Shown piece by piece: positions 1-14,181 of a DNA stretch of 64,000 nt. How positions within the stretch are numbered: position 1 is the stretch's first letter; the number at the start of each line of letters is the position of its first letter. The notes below the pieces were generated by a model. That model made no database searches. It worked only from the letters and a program-made list of their open reading frames with translations, and was not told the origin of the DNA. The position numbers and the translations under genes were made by a program. The DNA comes from Ampullaceana balthica (taxonomy: Eukaryota > Mollusca > Gastropoda > Lymnaeidae): NCBI GenBank assembly GCA_944989445.1, contig CALYLW010000313.1, positions 466,501-530,500 on the forward strand, given 5' to 3'.

Positions 1-2606
1 ACGCTTGCCTCATCCACACACTTGCCTCATCCACACTTGACAACACTTGCCTCATCCACACTTGACAACACTTGCCTCATCCACACACTTGCCTCATCCC
101 CACACTTGACAACGCTTGCCTCATCCACACACTTGCCTCATCCACACTTGACAACACTTGCCTCATCCACACTTGACAACACTTGCCTCATCCACACTTG
201 ACAACACTTGCCTCATCCACACTTGACAACACTTGCCTCATCCACACTTGACAACACTTGCCTCATCCACACTTGACAACACTTGCCTCATCCACACTTG
301 ACAACACTTGCCTCATCCACACTTGACAACACTTGCCTCATCCACACTTGACAACACTTGCCTCATTCTCACTTGACAACACTTGCCTCATTCACACACT
401 TGCCTCATCCACACTTGACAACACTTGCCTCATCCACACTTGACAACACTTGCCTCATCCACACTTGACAACACTTGCCTCATCCACACTTGACAACACT
501 TGCCTCATTCTCACTTGACAACACTTGCCTCATTCACACACTTGCCTCATCCACACTTGACAACACTTGCCTCATTCACACTTGACAACACTTGCCTCAT
601 TCACACTTGACAACACTTGCCTCATCCACACTTGACAACACTTGCCTCATTCACACTTGACAACACTTGCCTCATCCACACTTGACAACACTTGCCTCAT
701 TCACACTTGACAACACTTGCCTCATCCACACTTGACAACACTTGCCTCATCCACACTTGACAACACTTGCCTCATTCACACTTGACAACACTTGCCTCAT
801 CCACACTTGACAACACTTGCCTCATCCACACTTGACAACACTTGCCTCATCCACACTTGACAACACTTGCCTCATCCACACTTGACAACACTTGCCTCAT
901 CCACACACTTGCCTCATCCACACTTGACAACACTTGCCTCATCCACACTTGACAACACTTGCCTCATCCACACTTGACAACACTTGCCTCATCCACACTT
1001 GACAACACTTGCCTCATCCACACTTGACAACACTTGCCTCATCCACACTTGACAACACTTGCCTCATCCACACTTGACAACACTTGCCTCATCCACACTT
1101 GACAACACTTGCCTCATCCACACACTTGCCTCATCCACACTTGACAACACTTGCCTCATCCACACTTGACAACACTTGCCTCATCCACACTTGACAACAC
1201 TTGCCTCATTCACACTTGACAACACTTGCCTCATTCACACTTGACAACACTTGCCTCATCCACACTTGACAACACTTGCCTCATCCACACTTGACAACAC
1301 TTGCCTCATCCACACTTGACAACACTTGCCTCATCCACACTTGACAACACTTGCCTCATCCACACTTGACAACACTTGCCTCATCCACACTTGACAACAC
1401 TTGCCTCATCCACACTTGACAACACTTGCCTCATCCACACTTGACAACACTTGCCTCATCCACACTTGACAACACTTGCCTCATCCACACTTGACAACAC
1501 TTGCCTCATCCACACACTTGCCTCATCCACACACTTGCCTCATCCCCACACTTGACAACGCTTGCCTCATCCACACACTTGCCTCATCCACACTTGACAA
1601 CACTTGCCTCATCCACACTTGACAACACTTGCCTCATCCACACTTGACAACACTTGCCTCATCCACACTTGACAACACTTGCCTCATCCACACTTGACAA
1701 CAATTGCCTCATCCACACACTTGCCTCATCCACACTTGACAACACTTGCCTCATCCACACTTGACAACACTTGCCTCATTCACACTTGACAACACTTGCC
1801 TCATCCACACTTGACAACACTTGCCTCATACACACTTGACAACACTTGCCTCATCCACACTTGACAACACTTGCCTCATCCACACTTGACAACACTTGCC
1901 TCATCCACACTTGACAACACTTGCCTCATACACACTTGACAACACTTGCCTCATCCACACTTGACAACACTTGCCTCATCCACACTTGACAACACTTGCC
2001 TCATCTACACTTGACAACACTTGCCTCATCCACACACTTGCCTCATCCACACACTTGCCTCATCCCCACACTTGACAACGCTTGCCTCATCCACACACTT
2101 GCCTCATCCACACTTGACAACACTTGCCTCATCCACACTTGACAACACTTGCCTCATCCACACTTGACAACACTTGCCTCATCCACACTTGACAACACTT
2201 GCCTCATCCACACTTGACAACACTTGCCTCATCCACACTTGACAACACTTGCCTCATCCACACTTGACAACACTTGCCTCATCCACACTTGACAACACTT
2301 GCCTCATCCACACTTGACAACACTTGCCTCATCCACACTTGACAACACTTGCCTCATCCACACTTGACAACACTTGCCTCATCCACACTTGACAACACTT
2401 GCCTCATCCACACTTGACAACACTTGCCTCATCCACACTTGACAACACTTGCCTCATCCACACAGTTGACAACATTTGCCTCAACCACACACTTGCCTCA
2501 CACACACAGTTGACAACATTTGCCTCAACCACACACTTGCATCACACACACAGTTGACAACACTTGCCTCATCCACACACTTGACAACACTTGCCCCATC
2601 CACAAT
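1..2606. repeat. 26-bp satellite array (cacttgcctcatcc family)
   Basis: Head-to-tail copies of a 26-base unit (acacttgcctcatccacact + tgacaa), with recurrent shortened copies lacking the tgacaa part and T/C variants. About 95 units are present, and the array reaches the left window edge, so its full size is unknown. The last units (2460-2606) decay. If the FRRS1-like gene continues left, this array sits inside its next intron. Confidence 0.95.
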
Positions 2607-2999
2607 TTTTAAACAGGTTATGTTTTAAATACTGAACGTGTTATTCAAGAAGTCCCTTCCATTATGTCTACCTTGGTGTTTTATTTAAGAGAGACTTTTA
2701 TTAGTTCACAGCACAGAGCATAAGTTTAGACTTTCAAAGTCTGTGTAATCTCTTCCATTGAGGTGAAATTCTACAGGCTTAGCCAATTTTTTTTTCAGTG
2801 AGCTTCCTTGACGGAGTTATGTTAAAACCTGTTTATACAGACTGGAGATTACATACCAGACCATTGAGATCATATGACATTAGACATTGCATGATGCATG
2901 TGGCATTGCATTTCAGAGCGTGGACATTAGATACTAACTTTATCACATATATATTGAACTCATGAATATTAAATGTATGCTAATGAAATAGTTAAGGGG
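2607..2999. other. Unassigned AT-rich spacer
   Basis: No reading frame, exon-like segment or repeat was recognised. It lies in the intron downstream of exon 6. I looked here for the next DOMON exon and found none. Confidence 0.6.
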
Positions 3000-3188
3000 C
3001 AATGTTCCTTCAAGCTGCGCGGATATTTGACCAACGCCTTACATCAGTTTGGAATTACCGCGCGGCAAATTTAGTAAAACTTTTGCACATAATAAAATGA
3101 ATACTGTGCAGCTTAGCACACAAGGTTTTTTTTTGGTGTTTTTTTAAACTTTACACAAGGACCACAAAACATTTAGAGGGACACATTG
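3000..3188. mobile_element. MITE of the CAATGTTCC family (degraded copy)
   Basis: Begins CAATGTTCCTTCAAGCTGCG and ends AGAGGGACACATTG; the interior keeps the GCGCGGCAAATTT and GCACACAAGG blocks shared with copies at 45476-45655 and 58883-59057. No matching target duplication remains. Confidence 0.7.
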
Positions 3189-3217
3189 TTTCGTGGAGGA
3201 GGGGGGTTGTTATGTAC

Positions 3218-3430
3218 CATGCTCATATCGTGTGAGAATCCCAGGGATATGTAGCCGTCAACCTTCCCCATCAGCTCAAACCTCGCCGTGCTGTCCGTGG
3301 AGTTGACCCTGTAGCTGACCCCGACCTTGCAGTCCTCCCCGGTACAGTAACGAGGGTACAGCAGGCAACCTTTGGTCTCCCCGCACTCCGTCCAGTCGAT
3401 AGGGCTGACGTAAGACTTGATGGGACCGGC
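3218..3430 (-). CDS. Exon 6: N-terminal half of DOMON domain
   Basis: 213 bases, acceptor GCAG, donor AGCATG|GTACAT. It reads AGPIKSYVSPIDWTECG, then ETKGCLLYPRYCTGEDC, then VSYRVN, RFELMGKVDGYISLGFSHD and MSM. The Cys-rich entry (C-G-x-T-K-G-C, Y-P-x-x-C) followed by a beta strand and G-Y-I-S-L-G-F-S is the DOMON entry of FRRS1-type proteins. After the donor the frame soon reaches a stop, so the domain must continue in an exon left of the window. A degraded MITE lies about 30 bases beyond the donor. Confidence 0.85.
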
Positions 3431-6400
3431 CTGCGGGAAATAACAAGAAATCTATCTTGGAACTGAGATCCATGTGGGGCGTATGGAGGTTGACTGAACT
3501 CTTGCGCGGTTTATGGGGTTGATTTGTGTTTGAGAAGAATGTGGCCTTTAGGTAAAGAAAATTAGGTCGTAGATAAACTAGCTGGTTCCAAACGAATGTC
3601 AAGGTGAGGGCCCATTCCCATGATGCTTATATTGCAGGATTTCTAAAATTTACCAGTCATGTGGTTCTCTACTAAAGGCACCAGTGTGTTAGGCAGTTCT
3701 AGGGTGTTCACCAGAATCCATTCATTTTTTTAAAAAATCGATTTCTTTTTACTTATTATGAATTAAGCAAGTCTTTATTTTCGTCCGGTCAAATCTTGTA
3801 ATGAAACTTTATCAACCCACATAAACGGCTCCAGTGTTGATATAAAACTGGCTTGAAATTGTGCACACGTTCCTATGTTCGGTGGCAAGATACTATTTGA
3901 TTAATAATAGGGGGAGAATCCGTTGTTGTAAAAGATGTTAGAAGCACATGTTCAATATACGGCCTGTTAAATGTACAGCCTGTTAAATATACGACCGGTT
4001 AAACGACAAACTCAGATTGATGGGAAAAGGGGGCAGGGGTGGTCACAACAGCTGGCATTTATTGACCTGTGTAAAGGTGACAATCACTTGGGGAAAAAAA
4101 GAGTCATTAATTTTTATTTTATATATAAATGTATTTTTTTAAAAAAAGTTTTATACTCACCAAAACAGCTGGCTGGACAATGGGGCCGAGGGAAGGGTGG
4201 GGCTGCACAACGGCAGAGTGGAGACCGAAGTAAATTTGGTAAAAACTCTGGACAATGGTCACACTGTCAAGTAAACAGGTCAAGGTGGCAATAATGATGG
4301 CGATAAAATTATTACAAACAAGACGCCATCGAAAATGAAGTCACACTATTTTGGTTAACTTTATCCCCCCCTTTTTTTTCCCTCATGCCCATCCCCCCCC
4401 TCTCACAGAAGAAAATATAAAAATGTACACAACAATTGAGTCGTTTTCATCCCACTAAGTCACACTGCGTCACACTACGTCACATTACGTCACACTACAT
4501 CACACTATGTCACACTACGTCACACTACGTCACAAATTCGTTACACCCCCAACTCCGCCTCCCGATGAGGATGACCTTTATTAATATTAACAATAGCAAA
4601 ACGAACTATATCAAACCTAAACAATAACATTTTTATAATAAATAAACGTGAAGTTGTCACATATTTGCCGTTTTATTGCACAATATAGTAATAGTAGCAT
4701 TCCGTACTCTTTATCCGCTCCACAAACTCAATAATTAAACAAAAACAAAAAACTTTAAAATGACAAAAATGAAATCTTACTCAAAAATGATTGGTCCTAG
4801 GTTTTGGATGGGAGCTATCCAGTCAACCATGACGGATGTTACGGTGTCGTTGTTGCTATGGGTTACCATGCTCTGAAATAAGAGAACAAGTGATGAGATT
4901 AAACTGTTCGATGTAGTAAAACTGGGAATGGGAATACGGGCAAAATAGGACGAAACAAAACAAGGAAAAGACGATTGGGGAAAATGTTTCTAGTTTAGCA
5001 ACCAAAGTTTTAGTTTGGCTTTCAATAACCCGTTGCCTTGCTTCACATCTATCTTGTACCACGCCCCTACCCTGTACCACGCCCTTACCTTTTATCACTC
5101 CTCTACATTGTACCACGCCCCTACCTTGTACCACAACTCTACCTTGTACCACGCCCCTACCTTGTAACACGCCCCTACCTTGTACCACGCCCCTACCTTG
5201 TACCACGCCCCTACCTTGTATTTAAGCCCCTATCTTGTATCACGCCCCTACCTTGTACCACACCCTTACCTTGTACCACTCCCCTACCTTGTATCACGCC
5301 CCTACCTTGTACCACGCCCTTACCTTGTAACACGCCCCTACCTTGTACCACGCCCCTACCTTGTACCACGCCCCTACCTTGTATTTAAGCCCCTACCTTG
5401 TATCACGCCCCTACCTTGTACCACGCCCCTACCTTGTACCACGCCCCTACCTTGTATTTAAGCCCCTACCTTGTATCACGCCCCTACCTTGTACCACGCC
5501 CCTACCTTGTACCACACCCTTACCTTGTACCACTCCCCTACCTTGTATCACGCCCCTACCTTGTACCACGCCCCTACCTTGTACCACGCCCCTACCTTGT
5601 ACCAAGCCCCTTCCTTGTGCCACGCCCCTACCATACACTGGAGTCACATTTGTTAAGTAAGCCAAACCCATCAATTAGTAGCTTTTCAGTATCTATTGAC
5701 TACTGCGATCTGTAATCCATAATGACTCCGACGGTACGTCGTATCTGAGAATCACCAACACTGTAACACTGGCTACTATCAACGACTCAGTAACTAACTT
5801 GTTCATGAATCTCTGTTATTGTGCTATAAAATCTCTATACTCTCTGATCTCAGTGTCCATCTCTTTTGTGAACATCACAAGAAACATATTGAACCGTGAT
5901 CCGTAATGAGTCACGACCCTTTCACCAGGTCATTTCCCCTTGATTATCTTTTACGGCCATTAGGATAGATGAAGCCGACACGTTATGTACTCAGATAGTG
6001 GTTTGTGCGTGTACAAACTGGGCGTCGTTCACAGAGCCTTGTCCCGAGGGCTTGCAACGGTCTTAGATCCCGGTGGTTCTCACAAATGATCGTTTCGAAA
6101 TTTAGTCAAAGTCATTTCTCTTGTTGACCGGCCAGATCAACAAGACAGACACCAACAAGACATTTCTTTATGTTATTACTCTTTACGGTCCGTCTATCCT
6201 ACATTACTTACAATAAAGAGCCCTCTAATGATTCCTACAATTTCTGTTTATTCATCCATTCATCGCTTGTGTCCTCACGTGTACAATCATCAGCTGTACA
6301 CGTAGATGTGATCAACAGTGTCAAGAAGTCGTCTCCGGTGCAGAAAAGATTCCTGACCAAACATCTTTTATTCTCAAACACAGAACGCAAGCTTACATCG

Positions 6401-9400
6401 CGCGCCTCAAAGACTCCGATGAATGAGGTTATTTGTAAAGGACCTGCTAACAATGCCAGCCTCTGTGTGACTGGGATGTAAGCCCCTGGGGCAACTGGCA
6501 GGCAAGCGAGGAATCACTCAACCCTAAATTCGTGATTTCGGATAATGCCATCTTTGTATCGGCTTCAAAAGAAAACAACGTGCCCATCATGTTATCTCCA
6601 TCATGTTCTTGGAGGCCCTTATGACTCGGCTAAACTTTATCATTTAAACTTTTGAATTTAAGTTTAGCTGATTCACTCGCCCTCCCCAAGCAAATCCCTG
6701 GTGATGGGGAAGGTGTGGACCAAAGTGTACTGGTACATACAGTGAACAACCCAATAAACATTGAAGAGAAGACCGTTCTACGAAATGTTCGGTCAAGTAA
6801 CATCAGAACACCAATGATCTCGTTAAACTCCAAGTCTTTATTTTATGGGTGCATTATTTCAGATTATGAACGTTTTACAACAAATGTCATGTCATTACGC
6901 CGAGTTCCTGCGAGAACCCTTGACGGTTATCCCAGTCTTTCCGAAGCAATGACCAGGGGCGGTCACTCCTCCCCCACCCCCTCCCACCACCACCATTAGT
7001 CAAGATTGTGTCAGGGGGGACTACCACCTCCACCCACCCTCTACTTTTCCATTTTATCCAATATCCTGTTTAGAACAATACTATTTAACACATTGACGTC
7101 ATCTTCCCCTTCCCGTCCGGTCCCGTGTCGAAGTGAAGTACATATGTGTAATTTAGAACTAAAACGTCTTGACATCCTCACAATAGACTAAAATATAGAA
7201 AGAGAGAGATTTGCATGTTCTGATAATTGCATTCATTGTTTTAACACAAGCATGCAATGTGTGAGAATATATTATTAAAAGGTCGCGATGAACAGATCTT
7301 GAGTTGGTTTCAAGTTTCTGTCATTCTCAAGACTTAACAACAGTTCCCATCAGAGGCATAACTAGGTTTTGGCGCCCTTGGCTAATTTATTTTTGGCGCC
7401 CTTGATAAATTGACAAGTTTCAGCTTTGCAACTTTTTTCATTTGTTAGAAAAAATAATTGAATTTCTCTTATTTTATTTATGACAATAATTACGTAGTCT
7501 ACCTGTGACAGTCATGCAACATGAATATAAAAAAATGCATAAGACAGGAACAATACTAATTTACAGTTTATTATTTACTAAATAATATCAAATAAATAGG
7601 TGGATAAAACTGGATATTGTTACGTTAATAAAGACTACAGCAAAACTTGATGTAACCTGTATTATAAATAAAAACAACTAGACGCCCCGCGGCGTAGCAT
7701 ACGCCGCAGACTTGCTCACGGAGAGTTCTTTTACCCCTTTAATGCACTTTGTTAGGGCGCCTACGGCACCGACCTTTTTCAAAAGCCCAACTAACTTGTC
7801 CTTGTTTGATCAATACGAAATATTAAACTTTCTGAAATGCACACAAAGTATTTCATAATAGGGGTTGTAGGGCGTCCCCTTTGTTTTTTGATGTTATAAT
7901 TAACCATCATCAAAGCCTCTTTTTACATTGTTCCCTTTTTACAAAATTAAAATATCAGCGAAAAGAATGACGTCATATAATATTTTTTTACAGCGCTAAT
8001 TTAATTTGCACAACTTTTGATGCATTGGTGCAGTAATTTGGTGCGCTGCTTTCTAAAATTAGTGTCTGTTGCACATGCAGCTTCTTGTTGCCTGGCATGG
8101 TCCGACCACGAAGAGAATTATATATATATAGATAGATAGTTTCAATGTGTCATACTCACTATATCATGCATAACGATAGAAACTCACAATTAAACGTAAA
8201 TTTAAGTAACACTCCACCTACTACAGCTCAGCACTTCCGTTAGCTGGCGTATTGGCGTGTTGCTAATAATACAGTCTAACCTCTCTAAATCCAACTCAAG
8301 AAATTCGACTTACGAACTTTTCGACTTAGGGAAGTGGGCGTAATAGGCGCAGATTAATCAAAGACAATGTTGATATTGAGATGGGGGGGGGGACAGCCAT
8401 AGCGACTAGAAGGCTTGACAGGAAATAGGGGCGGTGATGCTTCATATGAAAGGAGCCAACTTGCTTTGACATAACGACACAAGCCCGTGAGAGGAGAAAC
8501 CATCCCTCCCCTCCCCCACTTTACTCCCTCGACAGTGGGATGGGGATAGTAAGATTTTTCTTTTTAAAGGAGAGACTGTAAAATCATATTGACATTTGTA
8601 TAAAAAGAAGCCCCGCAAAGCCCACAAACATTATAAAAATATTATAATGGCTTAAATGAAATATATTTAAATAAAATTAATTATTCACTTTTTTGTTATC
8701 AAGGATAAAAGTGAAAAACAGTCGGACCTCGCTAAGTCGAACTTCCCTAAGTCGAAAACTTCCCTATAGCGAATTAATTGTTAGATCCCGGTCAAATTCC
8801 ATAAGCCTAATGTATTTTTAGATCTCCTTAACTCCAAGATGGCTTTCAATCTCTCTTAGTCGAATTTTCCAAGACGTTGGGGTTATTATTCTGAGGTGAC
8901 ATTTCAGAACACGTGTTCTGTAGAGCCACGTAAATGGACGTAAAATCTTATCAGTGCATTCCATGAGGGATTTTGAGACCCTTGCAAGTACAAAAAATGA
9001 AGAAAAAAAACAAGAAAATGGAGTGGTAACTAATTCGCGTCCATTTGCCATATGCTGTGACTCTTTTTAAAAAGAAAAATCTTACTCTCCCCATACCACT
9101 GTGGAGGGTGTAAAGTGGGGGAGGGAAGGTGTCTCCTCTCACGGGCTTGTGTCGGCATCTCAAAGCAAGTTGGCTTCCTTTCATATGAAACAGAGACACC
9201 ACCTCTCTTTCCTGTCAAGCCTACTAACCGGTATGGCTGTTCCCCCACCTCTCAATATCTTCATTGTCCTTGATTAATCGGCGTCTATTACGCCATTTTT
9301 CCCAACTCAAAAACTCCATAAGTCGATTTTTTAAAGGGTCCTTTTGAGTTCGACTTAGAGAGGTCTGACTGTATTTATTTAAATACAGATTTAAAAATTA

Positions 9401-12400
9401 AAGATTTAGTGGCACCCTTTTGAGCTGGCGCCCTTGGCAACTGCCCCGATGCCAACCCGTTGTTACGCCACTGGTTCCCATCTTATGTCGAAACTCATGA
9501 TCTGTAACAATCTTAACAATTTCGGAATTTCCACATTATTTTGCAACGGTTAAAAATTTCTGTAGAAACTCGTCAAGTTCTCCATGTTAGTTTGACCTCT
9601 ATTTGATTGGGTTTTTTAAACAGTCACCAGAGTGATGACCTCTATTTGATTGTGTTTTTTAAACAGTCACCAGAGTGATGACCTCTATTTGATTGGGTTT
9701 TTTAAACAGTCACCAGAGTGATGACCCCTATTTGATTGGGTTTTTTAAACAGTCACCAGAGTGATGACCTCTATTTGATTGGGTTTTTTAAACAGTCACC
9801 AGAGTGATGACCTCTATTTGATTGGGTTTTTTAAACAGTCACCAGAGTGATGACCCCTATTTGATTGGGTTTTTTAAACAGTCACCAGAGTGATGACCTC
9901 TATTTGATTGGGGTTTTTAAACAGTTACCAGAGTGATGACCTCAATTTCAGGAACTAAACTCAGAAAGAGGCCAATTATACTTAGTGTTTCTGCTCAGAG
10001 AGACATACCCCTGTCTGCATAAAAGGATGATGCAATATGCTCTAATTTCAAATGATTGTTTACCATTCATTGATGAAAGTTATTATTGACATATACCTCA
10101 TATTATTTTAATGCTTTTAGTCACAAGCTAGACTGTATGTATGATGACATTTAGGCTTTATGTAATGATGACATTTAGGCTGTATGTAATGATGACATTT
10201 AGGCTGTATGTAATGATGACAGTTAGGCTGTATGTAATGATGACATTTAGGCTGTATGTAATGACGACATTTAGACTGTATGTAATGATGACATTTAGAC
10301 TGTATGTAATGGTGACATTTAGGCTGTATGCAATGATGACATTTAGGCTGTATGTAATGATGACATTTAGACTGTATGCAATGATGACATTTAGGCTGTA
10401 TGTAACGATGACATTTAGACTGTATGCAATGATGACATTTAGGCTGCATGTAATGATGACAGAATCAACTTACTTTCTTCTTACCCTGACAGCTGACATA
10501 CATGAGTTTATTTGCAGGCCTGAGGTTGTTCAGCTCTCCCACTAGCTCCTCCTGGTTCATCATAGTGCTGCGTGCACGGAGCTGGACGCCCTTGAACTCT
10601 GCACGGCTTGGCGAGTCAATGGTCACTGGGAGGGCAACGACACAGTTATTGATATTTTCTTTATCTTAGTGTGTCCACTTCATGGTCATTTGTTTCATGA
10701 CATTAAATCAACTAAAATTGTTCTCCTTAGCTTGTGGACCTAGATCAACTCTTAGCTAGCTTGCTAGTATAGTTTTATCTACCGTTTAAGTGATGTGTTT
10801 CATTGATGACGATACTTTCGTCTGCTTCAGGAGTCACATGATATAGTGAACTCACTTCCGGTTAACCGCGGTTTAGACTATTTATCATTTGCAAAGATTA
10901 TTCTAATTGTTAAAAAAAACACAAGGTGAGACAAAATCTTCTTTTCATTTGTCCGCCCAGTGTAGAAATTTTCCTAATATTTGAGGGTTCGATTTTTAAG
11001 ATTTAGCCTGGGCCACTGTACAAAACCTCGCCCCTACGCCAAATTCAGTTTAGAGTTCAGCCCCATCTCGTGGCTCATGTTCAGTTACAGAAGAATATAT
11101 GTGATCTCTCTATGGCTATAGCCAAGATGTTACATGCCCTACCTGTTATTGCACCGCCCAGGGTGTAGGACGTGCTGCTGACGGTCACGCGATATAATGA
11201 CCTGTCCAGCTGGCTCTGAGTACCCAGATGTTTAGGTAACATCGTCATGCAGGTTTCTGTCGGCGCCCCATGGGGATAGGACCAGACAGTGTGCAGTGCT
11301 GGGGGGATAGGATAAAACGATTGCATGAATACAGTCATAGAAAAACTCACAGAAAATTAAACAACCTCGTAAAAACAAAGTTTTTGACTATAAATCCCTT
11401 ATATATGAGACATAACTAAAAGTATTGATTATGTTCAAAAGTGACAAACATTTACAGACTGAAACCGAAATTATCTCCCTTGGCTTTAAAACTAGGTTAA
11501 AACTCTAGCAGACGACGACTAAACATTCTAAATAGTGATTTATATAGTATAGATAAACTAAAAATGAATTAATTTAATTACGGTACGTTCGATCGATCTG
11601 AAATTTTGATAGGATGCATTGTTAGGTGAGACGGGTCCGTGTGCCAAATTTCAGCTCGATGGCTTTACTGGAAGTGGGTCATTTTCGACTTTTGTTTTTC
11701 CGCGGGCGGACGGGCGCCGCGGGGACGACGGTCGAGGGACGACGAATGAGACGGCGGTGAAGTTAATATAAGGGATTTAAAAAGTACCTGAGCACATAAT
11801 ATCCATACAGTATCACTAGACAAGCCCTCACTTGGAACCCCCCAGGGCAAGAGAAAAAGAGGTCGACCCAGAACGACTTGGAGAAGGGAACTGGAGGCAA
11901 TCACCACAGAGTGGGCACATCTGGGGGCAGTTTGAGAGACTTGCGCAGGACCGGGATGCCTGGAGAGCGCCTTTGTTTGTGGCCTATGCCCCAGATTGTT
12001 TGTGGCCTATGCCCCAGATGGGACGAAAGGCGATCGTGATGATGATGATGACATAATATCCACTCTTTTTCGGAGCCGTGCCCCTGTTTCATTTCCATAA
12101 AATAATCTATAAATAAATCGTATAAAATTAAACCCACATTTTGGGTTATACATGCATGAAAGTAATTAGGACAGATGTTGCTACCTGTTATTCAATTTAT
12201 TCGGGACGGATCAAAAATAATCTATAAAATTGCATGATTTGATTTAATTTTGTTATTTAATGGAGGGGGCCCCACGAGAAACTCTAATTAAGTCGTTCAT
12301 GGAATTTGGAAGGTGGTGAAGATTCGACGAGTAGATTATCGTGACCGGGGACTGAACACTTGGCATAGGATACTATATAACACAGAGGAGACTGGGCACT

Positions 12401-14092
12401 AGGTATACAACTGTGTATATAAAATATCATGGTGTTAATATTGTTTTATAAACATGAAGTTTCAAGTCTTGTTTTTCGTTTTGTCCACATTCATAAACAT
12501 GATAAACATGATAAACATGATAAACATGATGAACGCTGGCTCGACAAAACTGATCTTTGAAAAAAAGACGTACCAACTTTTATCAATTTACGTATAACGA
12601 TAAGTGGAAAAATGAAGAGTAATTTGAGGCAGATTTCCTCTTAAATACTAAAATTCAAATACGCAGAGTGAAATATTTTAACTTCACTTCAAAGAAATGT
12701 TCTTCTGAGTGGCAAAGGAAAATAAGATAAAAATTCATTCTTAAAATGAAAATAAATTGAACAATTTTATGCGGAACGTTCGAAAAGTGTTATTTTTGGT
12801 GCAGCACTATAAAACAAAATCGATCGCAGCGCCACCTAACAGCATTACATCCATATCGCAGCGCCACCTAACAGCATTACATTACATTACAACCATACAG
12901 AAAACGGGAATTATGTATATTGACTAGTGTATCACCCGTCAAAAATGACGGAAGTTTTCAAAATAAATACACATCAGATTAAAAAATAACGTTATACAGA
13001 ACTTTCATTTATTTTAATTATTTTTAAATCCCTTATATTAACTTCGCGGCCGTCTCTGTCGTCATCTCATGGCTGGGCGGGCGGGTCCCTTATATTAACT
13101 TCGCGGCCGTCTCTGTCGTCATCTCATGGGCTGGGCGGGCGGGCGGAAAAACAAAAGTCGAAAATGACCCACTTCCCGTGATCGGATCGAGCTGAAATTT
13201 GGCACACGGACCCGTCTAACCTAACAATGCATCGTATCAAAATTTCAGATCGATCGAACGTACCGTAATTAAATTAATGCATTTTTAGTTTATCCTTATA
13301 TGAGGTATGTAATTCAAATTCACGGTTTGTTATTGTTTTTTTCTTCCACTTCCACGTGAGTTTGAGTTGACGCCGACCGTCGTGCCGACACCCCCTCACG
13401 TCCCACCCCCATTTATTAAAGACAAGGGACATCACTTGGTGTCAGTCTGTCAATGTTTGTAGCGTTTGAAAATAATCAATACTGTTAGTTATGTCTCATA
13501 TATAAGGGATTTATAGTCAAAAACTTTGTTTTTACGGGTTTGTTTTATTATTTGATTCATTTATTATCATACGAGCCACAAAGCCCGTCCAAGGACGTTC
13601 CACCACCGTTCGGTGGCATGTTGTAACTCCCCTCCAACAGCCGTCTCGACCGGCATTACATGTGCATCGCGTGAAAAATACTATTCATTATAGTTAAAAT
13701 AAATAACTCGTAAAAACAGAGCTTTTGACTATAAATCCCAACGCGCATAACTCAAAATAAAGTCTTGGAAGAAATACTGCACCAAAAATAACTCGTTTTG
13801 AACGTCCGCGTAAATGGCGTAAACGTGTTCAATATGATTGGCTGTAGGAGTCATATGTGTTTGAGGGACCAATCGCTATAGATGACGGGACAGAACGGAC
13901 AGAAACTTGCCTTTTATTATATTGGATTGAACAATTCTATGCGGAACGTTCGAAAAGTGTTATTTTTGGTGCAGTAATTTGGCGCGCTGCTTTCTAAAAT
14001 TAGTAGCACTATAAAACAAAATCGATCGCAGCGCAACCTAACAGCATTACATTACATTACAACCATACAGACAACGGGAATTATGTATATTG

Positions 14093-14181
<89 letters not shown>

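Larger units (their letters stand above)
7351..9473. mobile_element. hAT element with two nested elements
   Basis: Termini are CAGAGGCATAACTAGG and (reverse complement of the right end) CAGTGGCGTAACAACGGG, with GGCGCCCTTGGC subterminal at both ends. An exact 8-bp target duplication gttcccat lies at 7343-7350 and 9474-9481. No transposase remains; the interior is a Helitron (7678-8132) and a foldback element (8272-9371). A 161-bp relative lies at 24021-24181. Confidence 0.9.

Noticed and set aside
1..2606. CRISPR-like direct repeats
   Set aside because: Units are contiguous with no unique spacers, and no cas-like gene is present; the genome is eukaryotic.
3971..4294. Plus-strand 107-codon frame
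   Set aside because: Antisense to exon 5 of the FRRS1-like gene, which has spliced, domain-level support.
6652..6999. 115-codon frame
   Set aside because: No recognisable domain, low-complexity His end, and an opposite-strand frame of similar size; lies inside an intron.
10117..10545. His/Cys-rich frame (KCHHYIQP repeats), at first suggestive of a metal-binding protein
   Set aside because: It is the 24-bp minisatellite in the intron next to exon 3; both strands are open.
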